Positions 8,390-17,864 of a DNA stretch of 64,000 nucleotides are shown here, in pieces. The notes beneath the pieces are model-generated. The model saw only the letters and a program-made list of their open reading frames with translations, did not search any database and was not told the origin of the DNA. Source of the DNA: Hyphomicrobiales bacterium (GTDB lineage: Bacteria; Pseudomonadota; Alphaproteobacteria; Rhizobiales; Rhizobiaceae); assembly GCA_900470285.1 (NCBI GenBank), contig UCAG01000016.1, positions 62,001 to 126,000 on the forward strand, read 5' to 3'. A program made the translations under genes and the position numbers. Each line of letters opens with the position of its first letter. Positions within the stretch are counted from its first letter, which is position 1.

Positions 8390-9844
8390 TTACCTGTATT
8401 TATGGTTGAAAGGCATGGTTAAAAGCCCTTTTATAACCTGTGCAACCTCAAAATCATGACCTGAAAGCACCCTGTCAAAACAGGCAAGATAGCGTTTTAT
8501 CCGAACTTCAGAACTTTGCGGAACCGGATCAGACAATGCAGGAAAACCGGTCAGCACCCCGTCACAAAAGACAGCCGGTGCAACCAGCAAACTATTACGG
8601 TCAAAGTACCCCTGTTTGCCCCCTTCTGCAGCCATCCCGTGCTGTCGCAAATAAGCAGACAACTGCTTTTCACTCAGTGCAGCAATGACAAACGGCTCTG
8701 CCCCCTTATTACGGATCTGATAACGCCCGTCCCACAATGCTTCCTCTTCCCTCTGCAATGTAATTACGGGCAAATTACGTCGTTCGCGCCGGATAATGGT
8801 TCCCTGCCGGGATTTTTCAATCACACAGCGATGCAGGGTTTTTCTTTGTCTCGCCGGCATTGAAGATTCATCAAGCCAGTTGGTAAGATCAGCACAATCC
8901 CGCAGAACCGGCAAAAAAGCCTGACCACCTGTAACAGCCAGTAAATAACTCAGTGTCAGCGGAATAATATCGCGATCCGCGGCGCCCCATCCGGCTGGTA
9001 AAAACAAACTGTCGCCGGCAAGCCGTCTAATCTGGCTGTCTTCATGTTTCAGCAAAGCGGCCACGCGATGATTATCCGTATGCCTTTGCATTGCTGCGGC
9101 ATCAGCGGCTTGCAACAAAGCTGGCTTATCCAGCATTTTCGCAGCCTGTCTCACCCGCGGGCGCTCATAGGCCGGATTCTCATTGCTCGGATCATCCACC
9201 CAGCGGATATTTTGGTTGGACAAAAAAGCTCTTAATTCATCTCGCCAGATATCCAGCAACGGGCGGCAGAGCAGAACACTCTTTTGCAACAAGGTTTGCA
9301 CAGCCATAGCTGCAAGCCCGCGCTCCTCACCTGCAACTCCGGTGATCACACCTTCTCTTTCCCGACGCATCAGATATGTCTCGACCTGATCGTCAGCCGT
9401 ATGTCCTGTCAGAATAATAGCAGCCTTATGCTGGTATGCAGCCTGCACCAGCAAATCATAGCGCGCAGAACGGGCAGCAGAAGCAAGACCGCTGGCGGGC
9501 TTATTGCCGGCCCAGCACAAAATCTGATGCGGAATGCCGATATCCTTACAAAATTCGGCAACACCCGCCGCCTCTTCGGCAGATTCCGCACGCAACCTGT
9601 GATCGACAGTCACTGCGATCAGGCGGCATTCCGGCAGCTTTTCTTGTAAATAAAGTCTCGTCAGCAGTAACAAAGCCAAAGAATCGCTGCCGCCTGAAAC
9701 TGCAACAATCATCGCTGGCGGATGCTGCTCTGCCAGCGCATTTTCAAAACCTGCAAAAATTCGCTGCAGAAAATTTGGCATTAACGCAGCGGTGCCACCG
9801 TCTGAAATTGCCGTCTTCGCAGCATTCACATCCGTGCCCTGCAT
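8390..9844 (-). CDS. tilS: tRNA(Ile)-lysidine synthetase
   Basis: A 484-residue enzyme that attaches lysine to C34 of the AUA-reading tRNA-Ile using ATP. The PP-loop motif is SGGSDS near residue 51, followed by VTVDHRLRAESAEEA and GHTADDQVETYLMR, which are typical of TilS. The start is uncertain: the ATG at 9844 has AGGGGG about 10 nt upstream, while an internal ATG at 9781 (MPNFLQRIF) lacks a ribosome site. It starts 25 nt after cpoB stops and 152 nt before ftsH, consistent with one transcript from cpoB. Confidence 0.93.
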   Translation of the reverse strand: MQGTDVNAAKTAISDGGTAALMPNFLQRIFAGFENALAEQHPPAMIVAVSGGSDSLALLLLTRLYLQEKLPECRLIAVTVDHRLRAESAEEAAGVAEFCKDIGIPHQILCWAGNKPASGLASAARSARYDLLVQAAYQHKAAIILTGHTADDQVETYLMRREREGVITGVAGEERGLAAMAVQTLLQKSVLLCRPLLDIWRDELRAFLSNQNIRWVDDPSNENPAYERPRVRQAAKMLDKPALLQAADAAAMQRHTDNHRVAALLKHEDSQIRRLAGDSLFLPAGWGAADRDIIPLTLSYLLAVTGGQAFLPVLRDCADLTNWLDESSMPARQRKTLHRCVIEKSRQGTIIRRERRNLPVITLQREEEALWDGRYQIRNKGAEPFVIAALSEKQLSAYLRQHGMAAEGGKQGYFDRNSLLVAPAVFCDGVLTGFPALSDPVPQSSEVRIKRYLACFDRVLSGHDFEVAQVIKGLLTMPFNHKYR

Positions 9845-9869
9845 CCGGCGTCAGCCCCCTGTGCCATAT

Positions 9870-10847
9870 TTATGAGCAACGATTCAGTTTACGCTCTTCA
9901 TCCGCCCGTTTCAGAACTGCCGGAGCGGCTGAGGGAAAACGGCTGCTGATTTTTGCCAGAGTGGCGCAAGCCACTTCACGGTCATTCAGCTTAGCCATAG
10001 CCATACCAAGTTTCAGCATATTCTCGGCACCGCGTTTGGAATCAGGAAAATCCCGCTGATTGTCGATGAAAACCGTAGCGGATTCCGCAAAGCGATCCTG
10101 CCCGTACAGCGCTTCCCCCAGCCAGTAACGGGCATCCGATGTCATCGGATCAGCCGGATAACGGTCGATATGCGCACGAAATGCCACTTCTGCCGAGCGG
10201 TAATCACCGGCAAGAATAAATTGATAGGCGGCATTATAAAGTTCGTTGGGATTGTCGGTCTGCGGCAGGGAAACCGTCTGCTGCGCCGGCTCGTCACTCA
10301 GACTGCCGCCGATTACATTGCCACTGGAATCAAAGCGGATAGAGCCAAGCGCACGCGGAGCCTGCGATGTGACTGTAACCGGCGTTTGCTGACCAGTAGC
10401 AACGGAAGCGGCGGAATTCTCTGTATTGGTATCCTGTGCAGGCTGAAAATCAGATGAATCCTGCGCGGAATTATCATTATCCGCATTCGCCGAGGCAGCC
10501 TGGCGTGGTTCTTTACCAGCTGAGGTGCCATCATCGGAGGATACAGCGGCAGAATCTGCCGCCGCTGTTTGTGTGGATTGATCAGAACCGGCATCAGCCT
10601 TTTTCTTTTTTTCCAGCTCTTCAAAGCGGAATTCATTGTCTTCCTGAATTTTCCGCATCTGCTCCTGCATCTGCAAAATCTGGAAGTTCATTTCTTCAAG
10701 CTTGCCGGTCAGGTCGCGAACCTGCTCCTGCAACTGAATTACCCGCTGATCGCTGGCCTGAGCAAAGGCTGTTGTTCCGCCCGTTGCCATTGCCAGCAAC
10801 GGCAGCAAACTGACAGCCAGAGCCAGTTTCTTCATCGCTTTCTTCAT
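9870..10847 (-). CDS. cpoB: Tol-Pal accessory periplasmic protein CpoB/YbgF
   Basis: A 325-residue periplasmic protein. The signal peptide ends near TTAFA|QASDQ, then comes an N-terminal trimeric coiled coil (VIQLQEQVRDLTGKLEEMNF...), a long Ser/Ala/Asp-rich linker, and C-terminal TPR repeats starting NELYNAAYQFILAGDYRSAEVAF with the classic YWLGEALYGQDRFAESA. CpoB couples Tol energy with peptidoglycan synthesis at septation in E. coli. ATG at 10847 is chosen over TTG at 10853 because GAGG lies 8 nt from the ATG. It lies downstream of pal, separated by a terminator, and upstream of tilS. Confidence 0.92.
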   Translation of the reverse strand: MKKAMKKLALAVSLLPLLAMATGGTTAFAQASDQRVIQLQEQVRDLTGKLEEMNFQILQMQEQMRKIQEDNEFRFEELEKKKKADAGSDQSTQTAAADSAAVSSDDGTSAGKEPRQAASANADNDNSAQDSSDFQPAQDTNTENSAASVATGQQTPVTVTSQAPRALGSIRFDSSGNVIGGSLSDEPAQQTVSLPQTDNPNELYNAAYQFILAGDYRSAEVAFRAHIDRYPADPMTSDARYWLGEALYGQDRFAESATVFIDNQRDFPDSKRGAENMLKLGMAMAKLNDREVACATLAKISSRFPSAAPAVLKRADEERKLNRCS

Positions 10848-10983
10848 TCGCAATACCTCATGCGCCCGAATTCTGTTCCAAGGGTCATCATCACATTCTC
10901 AGATGGACCGGTTCAATCTTTATAATCTCAGTTGAAATGGTGCAATTGAGTGCGGCCAAATTTTGGCTTTTATGTTCAAACTG

Positions 10984-11009
10984 AAAAAAGCGACCCTAAG
11001 GCCGCTTTT
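10984..11009 (-). terminator. Intrinsic terminator of pal
   Basis: Minus-strand stem AAAAGCGGCC/GGTCGCTTTT (one mismatch, TTAG loop) followed by TTCAG. It is about 75 nt past the pal stop codon. Confidence 0.7.
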
Positions 11010-11081
11010 CACATAACTCTGTGTCTTTTTTATCGCGCAATACACACAAAACACGACAAATGACTTTATAAAGCTGCCAGA

Positions 11082-11600
11082 TTAGCTACCGGCGCCATTC
11101 AGCACGGTTACTGCACGGCGGTTCTGCGACCAGCAGGAAATATTGTCGCAAACTGCAACCGGACGTTCCTTACCATAAGAAACTGTGCGCATGCGGTTAA
11201 CTGGTACACCGCGTGAAGCCAGATAGTCACGGGCAGCAGCAGCACGACGCTGGCCAAGTGCCAGGTTGTATTCGCGTGTACCGCGTTCGTCCGAGTGACC
11301 TTCAACAGTGATCGAATAGTTCGGGTAACGGGCAAGCCACTGAGCCTGACGCGACAATGTCTGCTGGGCGTCAGCGCGGATCACGGAGCTGTCGAGATCG
11401 AAGAACACACGGTCGCCGACATTAACAGTAAAGTCCTGTGCAGAACCGGCAACAGCGCCATTGGCGCCCATACCGCCATTCAGGCCAAGATCACCTGCAT
11501 TGTTCGGCAGGTTTTTCTTGTTCGCGCAACCGGCAACGGCAAGCGACAGGAACAGGGCAACAGCAAACGGGCTGCGGGCAATCGACTGGGAACGGCGCAT
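11082..11600 (-). CDS. pal: Peptidoglycan-associated lipoprotein Pal
   Basis: A 172-residue outer-membrane lipoprotein of the Tol-Pal system. The signal peptide ends at lipobox VAGC with Cys25 (then NKKN); the C-terminal half is an OmpA-like peptidoglycan-binding domain with YSITVEGHSDERGTREYNLALGQRRA, ending with a CDNISCWSQNRRAV cysteine pair. AAGGAG lies 8 nt before the ATG. The 336-nt gap to tolB holds a tolB terminator and a strong CtrA-type site, so pal seems to have its own promoter. Confidence 0.97.
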   Translation of the reverse strand: MRRSQSIARSPFAVALFLSLAVAGCANKKNLPNNAGDLGLNGGMGANGAVAGSAQDFTVNVGDRVFFDLDSSVIRADAQQTLSRQAQWLARYPNYSITVEGHSDERGTREYNLALGQRRAAAARDYLASRGVPVNRMRTVSYGKERPVAVCDNISCWSQNRRAVTVLNGAGS

Positions 11601-11689
11601 GGCCCGTACTCCTTAAGAATAATGCGTTTACATGATGTATGACTAACCAGATGATTAATCATATTGAGGTTAAAAACCGTTCAAATAAC

Positions 11690-11708
11690 ATGGTTAATTG
11701 TTACTTAA
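11690..11708 (-). promoter_or_regulatory. Candidate CtrA binding site upstream of pal
   Basis: On the minus strand the sequence reads TTAA-GTAACAA-TTAACCAT, an exact full CtrA box (TTAA-N7-TTAACCAT). It lies about 90 nt upstream of the pal start in an otherwise gene-free stretch of 336 nt (11601-11936) whose left part shows no other feature I can name. Confidence 0.65.
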
Positions 11709-11890
11709 TCAGCATAAAAACTCAAGTTTTCTCCGTCAAAAACCCGTTTTTCGGCTTATGCACGGAGGCAGTTTCAAGTGGTTCTTCTCTGGTTGCAAAG
11801 CGAACCGTTTATAGGCAACCTAAAAAGCATTGCGGCAGAAACACGGCTTTAATCACAAAAAGCTTATTTGACACTACCACCTACCCTCAG

Positions 11891-11929
11891 AAAATAAGCT
11901 CTGTGTCTTATTCAGCACACAGAGCTTAT
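11891..11929 (-). terminator. Intrinsic terminator of tolB
   Basis: A 13-bp perfect stem (11894-11906 with 11917-11929, 10-nt loop) followed on the minus strand by TTTT. It begins 8 nt after the tolB stop codon and isolates tolB from pal. Confidence 0.9.
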
Positions 11930-11936
11930 CTCAAAC

Positions 11937-13247
11937 TTAATTCAGCAATGGCGACCATGCCGGATCAGAAGCCGCATTCGGCGTCTGGATCTGACGTTCA
12001 TTACGGCCTGTCAGATCAATCGTGTACAGACGGGATGTACCGCCACTTTCACGGAAGAACATCAGAACACGGCCGTTTGGCGCCCATGTCGGACCTTCAT
12101 TATGGAAGCCGCTTGTCAAAAGACGCTCGCCCGAACCATCGGTTTTCATCACACCGATGGAGAACTGACCGCCAGACTGCTTGGTGAAAGCAATCAGATC
12201 GCCGCGCGGGGACCATACCGGTGTCGAATAGCTGCCGTTACCGAAAGATACACGCTGTGGATTGGAGCCGTCGGCACCCATGACGTAAATCTGCTGGCGT
12301 CCGCCGCGGTCGGATTCAAACACGATCTTTGAACCATCCGGCGAATAGGATGCCGAGGTATCAATGGCCTGACTGCTGGTCAGACGGGTGGTTGTACGCG
12401 AGCGTAAATCCATCGTGTAGATGTTGGCGCTGCCGTCATCCTGCAAAAGGCTCATGACCACTTTCTGACCATCAGGAGAAAAGCGTGGCGCAATCGTCAT
12501 GCCCGGAAAATTACCGACCAGTTCCTGCTGTCCTGTTTCCAGCTGCAGCAGATAAACGCGCGGACGGTCACCGGCAAAGGACATATAAGTGATTTCCTGA
12601 CGGCTTGGTGAGAAGCGTGGTGTCAGCACCAGATCTTTACCGTTCGACAGATAACGCACATTCGCGCCGTCCTGATCCATGATCGCCAGACGCTTGACGC
12701 GTTTCTGCGCACTGCCGGACTCATCAACGAACACGATGCGTGTATCGAAATAGCCTTTTTCACCGGTCAGGCGCTCATAAATCGCATCGGCGATAATATG
12801 GGCAACGCGACGCTTGTTTTCCGGTGTTGTGAAAAACTGCTGGCCTGCAAGCTGCTGTCCGGCAAAAGTATCCCACAGACGGAACTCAGCTTTCAGACGG
12901 CCATCCGGCTGCTTGGTCACGCGGCCGGTAACCAGTGCCTGCGCATTGATGACTTTCCAGTCTTCAAAACGCGGTGCCACATCCGGATTGCTGATTTTTT
13001 CAATGAATGCTTTTTTGTCGATCGGCGCAAAGAGGCCGGAACGCTCAAGATCCGCAGCGATGATAGAGGTAATTTCCGCACCCAGCGCATCACCGGACAG
13101 GAAGTCGGTCAGAGCAATCGGCAGCGGGTCAACATTACCCTTGTTAATATTTACTTCCACAACGGCGCGTGCAGGCAGCACCGCAGCCGTGCTCACTGCC
13201 GCAGCGACAGCGAGAACTGAAAATAAGGTTTTAAACAGTGTTTTCAT
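11937..13247 (-). CDS. tolB: Tol-Pal system periplasmic beta-propeller protein TolB
   Basis: A 436-residue periplasmic protein. The signal peptide ([18 protein letters not shown]..., cleavage near LPARA|VVEV) precedes the N-terminal TolB domain ([30 protein letters not shown]) and a six-blade propeller built from repeats such as [51 protein letters not shown] and [15 protein letters not shown]. It binds Pal and is released by energised TolA. The internal ATG at 13247 is chosen since it gives a clean signal peptide; upstream in-frame starts reach 13301. It is downstream of tolA, with a GC-rich hairpin between. Confidence 0.96.
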   Translation of the reverse strand: MKTLFKTLFSVLAVAAAVSTAAVLPARAVVEVNINKGNVDPLPIALTDFLSGDALGAEITSIIAADLERSGLFAPIDKKAFIEKISNPDVAPRFEDWKVINAQALVTGRVTKQPDGRLKAEFRLWDTFAGQQLAGQQFFTTPENKRRVAHIIADAIYERLTGEKGYFDTRIVFVDESGSAQKRVKRLAIMDQDGANVRYLSNGKDLVLTPRFSPSRQEITYMSFAGDRPRVYLLQLETGQQELVGNFPGMTIAPRFSPDGQKVVMSLLQDDGSANIYTMDLRSRTTTRLTSSQAIDTSASYSPDGSKIVFESDRGGRQQIYVMGADGSNPQRVSFGNGSYSTPVWSPRGDLIAFTKQSGGQFSIGVMKTDGSGERLLTSGFHNEGPTWAPNGRVLMFFRESGGTSRLYTIDLTGRNERQIQTPNAASDPAWSPLLN

Positions 13248-13340
13248 GATGGCGTGGACCTCGTTTGTCCTGATCATATTTGGTTCTGTGAGACGTCTCA
13301 CATGCTTTGGTATTGAAGAGCTTCACAGAAAGCCCCTGAA

Positions 13341-13362
13341 ACCGGCGCTGCACAGCGCCGGT
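13341..13362. other. GC-rich hairpin between tolA and tolB
   Basis: ACCGGCGCT/AGCGCCGGT, a 9-bp perfect stem with a GCAC loop, 11 nt after the tolA stop. Only a weak T stretch follows on the minus strand, so it may attenuate or protect message ends more than terminate fully. Confidence 0.6.
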
Positions 13363-13373
13363 CCGTATTCCGT

Positions 13374-14453
13374 TTAGAACATTTCGCTCGGGTCAAAATT
13401 CACGATGACCGTCGCCCAGGTTTCATATTTATCCCGCGGCAGATTGTAAGGCGCTGCACGCATCACCGCACGCCGCGCACTGTCTGCTGCCGCACGGCCA
13501 ACGATAGAATCGCCGCCTGTATAAGTGACTTCCGGCGAGCCGTTGATTGAGCCGTCTTCATTCAGCTGCATCTTAACGATAATGCGCAGATCAGAAGCAT
13601 CGGCCACACCCGAAGGGATACTCCATTTGTCACTGATCTGACCTTTCAGAGCATCCATTTCCGTTTGGCTGAGTTTGGCTCCGCCGGTCGTTTTCTTGGC
13701 ACCGAAAGCTTCCTTGTCGGTAGAGCGTTTGGCTCCGCCGCCCGCCGCTTTTTCACGGTTCAGGAGAGCCGCTACCTCGTCAGCCTTCGCATCCTTATCC
13801 TTGGATGTATTCTGCGCGGTTGTGCTTGGCTTTTCCGGTTTCTTCTCGTCTTTTTTCTTATCCTCAGCCTTGGCCGTTTCCGTTGGTTGCGGTTTCGGCT
13901 TGGCTTCCGGCGCCGGAACGCGATCCGGCAATTTTACTTCTTCAGCCTGTTCCGGCTGCTTTTCAATCGCTTCGGCAACAGGATCCGGCTTCAACTCAGC
14001 CTTTGGTTCTGGCTTCGGCTCCACTTTTGGCTCCGGCGGCTTCACCGGTTCAGGCGGTTTCACCGGCTCCGGTTTTGGCTCCGGCTTGTTTTCCTGTACA
14101 GGCTCCGGCTTTTCAGCCGGTTTTTCCGCAGGTTTGGCCGCTTCTGCGGTTTCAACCGGCTTCGGTTTTTCATTCGGCATCGGCGGTGTCTTCAGATCAA
14201 GATCGCTGTCGCCGGCATTTTCCGCCTGTTCAACCGTTTTCGGCTTGGTCGTTGGTTTTGGCGCTGCTTTTTCCGCTTTCGGCGCTTTTTTATCGCCCTG
14301 CTGTACCTGTGAAATATCTTCAATCGGCACAATATCGACAGGGAAGGATTCAGTATCAGTCATGTCAAAAGGCTTCGGCGAAGAGAACGAGAACAGTCCC
14401 CAGCCGATAATGACCACATGGATGAGTGTTGAGGAAGTCAGACCTGCCTTCAT
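13374..14453 (-). CDS. tolA: Tol-Pal inner-membrane linker protein TolA
   Basis: A 359-residue protein. One membrane helix near residues 6-24 (TLIHVVIIGWGLFSF) anchors it to TolQ-TolR; residues about 55-240 are a Lys/Glu/Pro-rich stalk (repeated EPKPEP, PEPVKPPEPVKPPEP); the C-terminal TonB/TolA-like domain starts LSQTEMDALKGQISDKWSIP and ends VIVNFDPSEMF. It transmits proton-motive force from TolQR to TolB-Pal during constriction. It starts 7 nt after tolR ends, so tolQRA forms one unit. The stalk produces long spurious open frames on the other strand. Confidence 0.95.
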   Translation of the reverse strand: MKAGLTSSTLIHVVIIGWGLFSFSSPKPFDMTDTESFPVDIVPIEDISQVQQGDKKAPKAEKAAPKPTTKPKTVEQAENAGDSDLDLKTPPMPNEKPKPVETAEAAKPAEKPAEKPEPVQENKPEPKPEPVKPPEPVKPPEPKVEPKPEPKAELKPDPVAEAIEKQPEQAEEVKLPDRVPAPEAKPKPQPTETAKAEDKKKDEKKPEKPSTTAQNTSKDKDAKADEVAALLNREKAAGGGAKRSTDKEAFGAKKTTGGAKLSQTEMDALKGQISDKWSIPSGVADASDLRIIVKMQLNEDGSINGSPEVTYTGGDSIVGRAAADSARRAVMRAAPYNLPRDKYETWATVIVNFDPSEMF

Positions 14454-14460
14454 GATGGCG

Positions 14461-14910
14461 TCAGCTATCCTGCTCCTGGAGGGTCACCAGACCGATATTC
14501 TTAAAACCGGCAGCGGAAATACGTGACATCACTTTCATCACAGTACCGTAATCGGCATTTTTATCGCCACGCACAAAAACGCGCTCTTCATAGCCGGTTT
14601 TGGCGATAGCTTCGAGTTTCGGCACCACTTCTGCGATGTCGATCTCGGTTTCCTGCAGATAAACCTGTCCCTTGTCATTCACAGACACGGTAATCGGCTG
14701 AGTATCGGCATTGAGTGCCTTGGCCTGCGTATCCGGCAGATCGATAGGCACACCGGAGGTAAGCAGCGGTGCAGACACCATGAAGATAATCAGCAGCACC
14801 AGCATCACATCCACGAAAGGCGTGATGTTGATTTCACTCATCGGAGCCTTTTTGCCGCCGCGTCTGCGACGACCACCTGCTCCGCCCTGACTTCCTAATG
14901 ACATACCCAT
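14461..14910 (-). CDS. tolR: TolR proton-channel subunit
   Basis: A 149-residue ExbD/TolR-family inner-membrane protein. A basic, Gly-rich N-tail (GGRRRRGGKK) precedes MSEINITPFVDVMLVLLIIFMV, where Asp34 is the proton-carrying aspartate of the single helix; the periplasmic domain follows (PIDLPDTQAKAL...VFVRGDKNADYGTVMKVM). AAGG lies 7 nt before the ATG. It sits between tolQ and tolA. Confidence 0.96.
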   Translation of the reverse strand: MGMSLGSQGGAGGRRRRGGKKAPMSEINITPFVDVMLVLLIIFMVSAPLLTSGVPIDLPDTQAKALNADTQPITVSVNDKGQVYLQETEIDIAEVVPKLEAIAKTGYEERVFVRGDKNADYGTVMKVMSRISAAGFKNIGLVTLQEQDS

Positions 14911-14991
14911 CTTAGAACCTTCCGGCCTTCATCTCATGACCTGATAACCGGCCTGAATTGTAAACGCCTGCTATAAACGAAACCGGATGAT

Positions 14992-15702
14992 TTATCCGCG
15001 CGGCGTCAGCTTCTCATCAATTTGTCGCGACAGTATGGCCGAAAACTCATCGGCAAAACCTTCCATGCGCGAGGTGATTTTTCCTGCATCCGCTGTCAGC
15101 TTGTTATAGGCAATAACAGCAGGAATAGCCGCCAGAAGACCAATTGCGGTTGCCAGCAGCGCTTCCGCAATACCAGGAGCCACAACGGCAAGGCTGGTAT
15201 TTTTGGAAGCGGCAATCGCCATAAACGAAGTCATAATACCGACAACAGTACCAAACAGACCGATAAATGGTGCCGATGTACCAATTGTGGCCAGGAAACC
15301 GAGACGTGATTCCAGCTTGTCGTTTTCACGCACCAGAGCCACATCCATCGCTTTTTCGATACGCATCTGCAATGCAATCGGAGAACGCGCGCCTTTTTCG
15401 AAAGACTTTTTCCACTCGCGCATCGCTGCCATAAAAATGGCGCTCATGCCGGTGGTACGGCGTTCGCCAAGATTACGGTAGAGTTCTTCCAGAGACTGAC
15501 CGGACCAGAACACCTGTTCAAAACGGTCAATGGCACTTGTCGCACGGCGATAGGCCAGCGTCTTGTCCACGATGATTGCCCATGTCCAGATTGAGGCTGC
15601 CAGCAAACCCAGCATGACCAGTTTGACAACCCAGTTAGCCTGCATGAACAGTCCCCAGAGACTGACATCACTTGTGTGTGCTGCAATGGGTAGAGCTTCC
15701 AT
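14992..15702 (-). CDS. tolQ: TolQ proton-channel subunit
   Basis: A 236-residue MotA/TolQ/ExbB-family protein with three membrane helices: one near residues 20-42 (VVKLVMLGLLAASIWTWAII) and two in the C-terminal half (LGFLATIGTSAPFIGLFGTVVGIMTSF and EALLATAIGLLAAIPAVIAYN). AGGTG is 4 nt before the ATG. It is the first gene of tolQRA; a 610-nt upstream region separates it from ybgC and holds a CtrA-type site and a mosaic repeat. Confidence 0.96.
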   Translation of the reverse strand: MEALPIAAHTSDVSLWGLFMQANWVVKLVMLGLLAASIWTWAIIVDKTLAYRRATSAIDRFEQVFWSGQSLEELYRNLGERRTTGMSAIFMAAMREWKKSFEKGARSPIALQMRIEKAMDVALVRENDKLESRLGFLATIGTSAPFIGLFGTVVGIMTSFMAIAASKNTSLAVVAPGIAEALLATAIGLLAAIPAVIAYNKLTADAGKITSRMEGFADEFSAILSRQIDEKLTPRG

Positions 15703-15995
15703 TTGTCACCTGTCCTCGAATCCAAACGCCCGGCTCATCACCGGGCGGCAAAAGCAAAACGGTTCACCGCGCAATTTTCTGCGCAACCGTTTCGATCTGT
15801 TGTTACCTTAAGCGGTCCGGATGCATTATTTGCCTGCACGGCCCGCCGAATTGCTTTGCGCCGTATCTGCATAGTGCCGGACACAATCTTGTGCATGACC
15901 GGCTGTTTTGCTTTTTACGGTTAATTTTGGTGAAAGGAAGGCGACAGGCAGATTCATGCCCTTACCTCTCCGTCTTGGACTAAAGATGAACTATT

Positions 15996-16014
15996 ATGGT
16001 TAAAGATAAGTTAG
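15996..16014 (-). promoter_or_regulatory. Candidate CtrA site upstream of tolQ
   Basis: The minus strand reads CTAA-CTTATCT-TTAACCAT, one mismatch from the full CtrA box. It is about 295 nt upstream of tolQ, inside the 610-nt intergenic stretch 15703-16312, which otherwise contains only a repeat (16164-16301). The distance is long for direct activation unless the start site is far upstream. Confidence 0.45.
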
Positions 16015-16163
16015 GATTCGCACTATTGCGGGCAATTTTGCGTGCAGCGCTTTATTTTCCGAAGCCGTTGTGAACTCTGTCTGCGTCGATCACGCCGCAT
16101 TTTTGAAGTGCCGCAGGATTACACCCGCCAAACTGTTCCGGTTTAGGGATTAAAGCTTCTGCC

Positions 16164-16301
16164 AGAGCATTTTACAATCAGGCTGGATCACTTGGACATC
16201 CCAGATTCGTCAAGTTAAATCAATTTGACGGCGGTGATGCTGCGACAAATCAAAGAATTCAGCGCCGGCGCTGTGATCCAATCCGGATACAGACCGCTCT
16301 A
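16164..16301 (-). repeat. Mosaic intergenic repeat, module D
   Basis: Bounded by AGAGCATTTT and CGCTCT. On the minus strand it contains ATTCTTTGATTTGTCGCA, CCGTCAAATTGATTTAAC and TGTCCAAGTGATC, which match the elements at 31691-31780 and 38000-38137. Confidence 0.65.
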
Positions 16302-16312
16302 AAACCTGCATA

Positions 16313-16789
16313 TTATGCGGTAAACAGCGCTTTCCACTCTTTGGGCATCCGTTTCGGGCGGCCTTGTTTATTGATCAGTGCTGCTTCAACCTGCGCTTCA
16401 ATCAGCAATTCGCCATTTTTACGCCGGATGTGCTGGCGCATCGTCACCCGCGCTCCGGAAGCTTCAATCACGCGAGTCTCAATCATCAACATATCATCAA
16501 TGCGGGCAGGCAAACGGAAATCAATCTCCATACGCCGTACAATCCAGACAATCGGCTCGCCAAGCTGCCCCTCTTCCAGCTGCGTATGATGCACACCTTT
16601 CAGACGCAAAAAATCGGTGCGGCCCCGTTCCAGAAACTCCAGATAACGGGCGTGATAAACCACACCGGAAAAATCCGTATCGGCATAATAGACCCGTGCC
16701 AGCAGCCGGTGTCCTTCCGGTGTCAGCGTGCCATTAATCACTTCAGATTCAGCCGCGCTTAAATCGTCTGGAGATATTGCATCCGGCAT
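16313..16789 (-). CDS. ybgC: Tol-Pal associated acyl-CoA thioesterase YbgC
   Basis: A 158-residue hot-dog fold thioesterase. The signature VYYADTDFSGVVYHARYLEFLERGRTDFLR contains the catalytic aspartate of the YbgC/4-hydroxybenzoyl-CoA thioesterase family. It acts in the cytoplasm on short or medium acyl-CoA/ACP; the precise substrate is unknown. The start codon overlaps the ruvB stop by one base (TGATG), so it is coupled to ruvB, and it stands at the usual position beside tolQ. Confidence 0.92.
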   Translation of the reverse strand: MPDAISPDDLSAAESEVINGTLTPEGHRLLARVYYADTDFSGVVYHARYLEFLERGRTDFLRLKGVHHTQLEEGQLGEPIVWIVRRMEIDFRLPARIDDMLMIETRVIEASGARVTMRQHIRRKNGELLIEAQVEAALINKQGRPKRMPKEWKALFTA

Positions 16790-17829
16790 CAGGCTTCGTC
16801 CTCAAACAGGGTGATCTGCCGTGCAGCCAGATCGGTCGGTGCCGTCAGCCCCAGATGTTGCCATGCAAGTGCTGTCAGCACACGCCCGCGCGGTGTGCGT
16901 TGTAAAAAACCCTGCTGGATCAGATAGGGTTCAATAATATCTTCAATCGCATCGCGGGGTTCAGACAGACCGGCGGCAATCGTCTCAATCCCCACAGGTC
17001 CGCCGCCAAAATTGCGTGCAATCATATTGAGATAGCGACGATCCAGCTGATCGAGGCCAATATTATCAACTTCCAGACGGATCAGCGCCTCATCGGCGAT
17101 CTTCGCATCCACAATGTCTGCTTTTGCGACCAGCGCAAAGTCACGGACACGGCGCAGCAAACGTCCGGCAATACGCGGTGTTCCGCGTGCACGCCGCGCA
17201 ATCTCGCGTGCACCATCATCGGAAATATTCAGCTGCATCAACCGCGCACCACGGCGCACAATATATTCCAGTTCATCAACCGTATAGAAATTCAGCCGCA
17301 CCGGAATACCGAAACGGTCGCGCAAAGGCGTGGTCAGAAGACCGAGACGGGTTGTCGCCGCCACCAGCGTGAATTTCGCCAGATCAATCTTAACCGAACG
17401 CGCTGCAGGCCCTTCGCCGATAATCAGATCGAGCTGATAATCTTCCATCGCCGGATAGAGAATTTCTTCCACCGCAGGGCTGAGGCGATGAATTTCGTCG
17501 ATAAACAGCACATCGCGGTCTTCAAGATTGGTGAGCAATGCCGCCAGATCACCGGCTTTAGCAATCACCGGCCCTGAAGTGGAGCGAAAATTAACGCCGA
17601 GTTCCTTGGACATAATCTGCGCCAATGTGGTTTTGCCCAAGCCGGGAGGGCCGACAAACAACACATGATCCAGAGCCTCACCACGGGTTTTGGCTGCTTC
17701 GATAAAAATTTTCAGATTAGCGCGTGCTGCCGCCTGACCGACAAAATCATCAAGGCTTTGCGGGCGCAAAGCCGTGTCCGTATCCTCTCCGCGTTTTTGC
17801 GCAGAAATCAGACGATCTTCATCACTCAT
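16789..17829 (-). CDS. ruvB: Holliday junction branch migration helicase RuvB
   Basis: A 346-residue AAA+ motor that drives branch migration with RuvA. Visible are Walker A GPPGLGKT, Walker [10 protein letters not shown], sensor motif [19 protein letters not shown], and the winged-helix C-terminus [26 protein letters not shown]. It lies 35 nt after ruvA and overlaps ybgC by one base, giving ruvCAB-ybgC. Confidence 0.98.
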   Translation of the reverse strand: MSDEDRLISAQKRGEDTDTALRPQSLDDFVGQAAARANLKIFIEAAKTRGEALDHVLFVGPPGLGKTTLAQIMSKELGVNFRSTSGPVIAKAGDLAALLTNLEDRDVLFIDEIHRLSPAVEEILYPAMEDYQLDLIIGEGPAARSVKIDLAKFTLVAATTRLGLLTTPLRDRFGIPVRLNFYTVDELEYIVRRGARLMQLNISDDGAREIARRARGTPRIAGRLLRRVRDFALVAKADIVDAKIADEALIRLEVDNIGLDQLDRRYLNMIARNFGGGPVGIETIAAGLSEPRDAIEDIIEPYLIQQGFLQRTPRGRVLTALAWQHLGLTAPTDLAARQITLFEDEA

Positions 17830-17864
17830 CAGTTACACCCGCATTCATTTTCTCAGACACCGTA

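Noticed and set aside
11639-12187. 182-residue plus-strand frame over the pal/tolB gap
   Set aside because: It overlaps tolB and the tolB terminator, and its composition is not coding-like.
13675-14526. 283-residue plus-strand frame opposite tolA
   Set aside because: Low-complexity Ser/Gly/Phe translation is the mirror of the tolA Lys/Glu/Pro stalk; no ribosome site or family.
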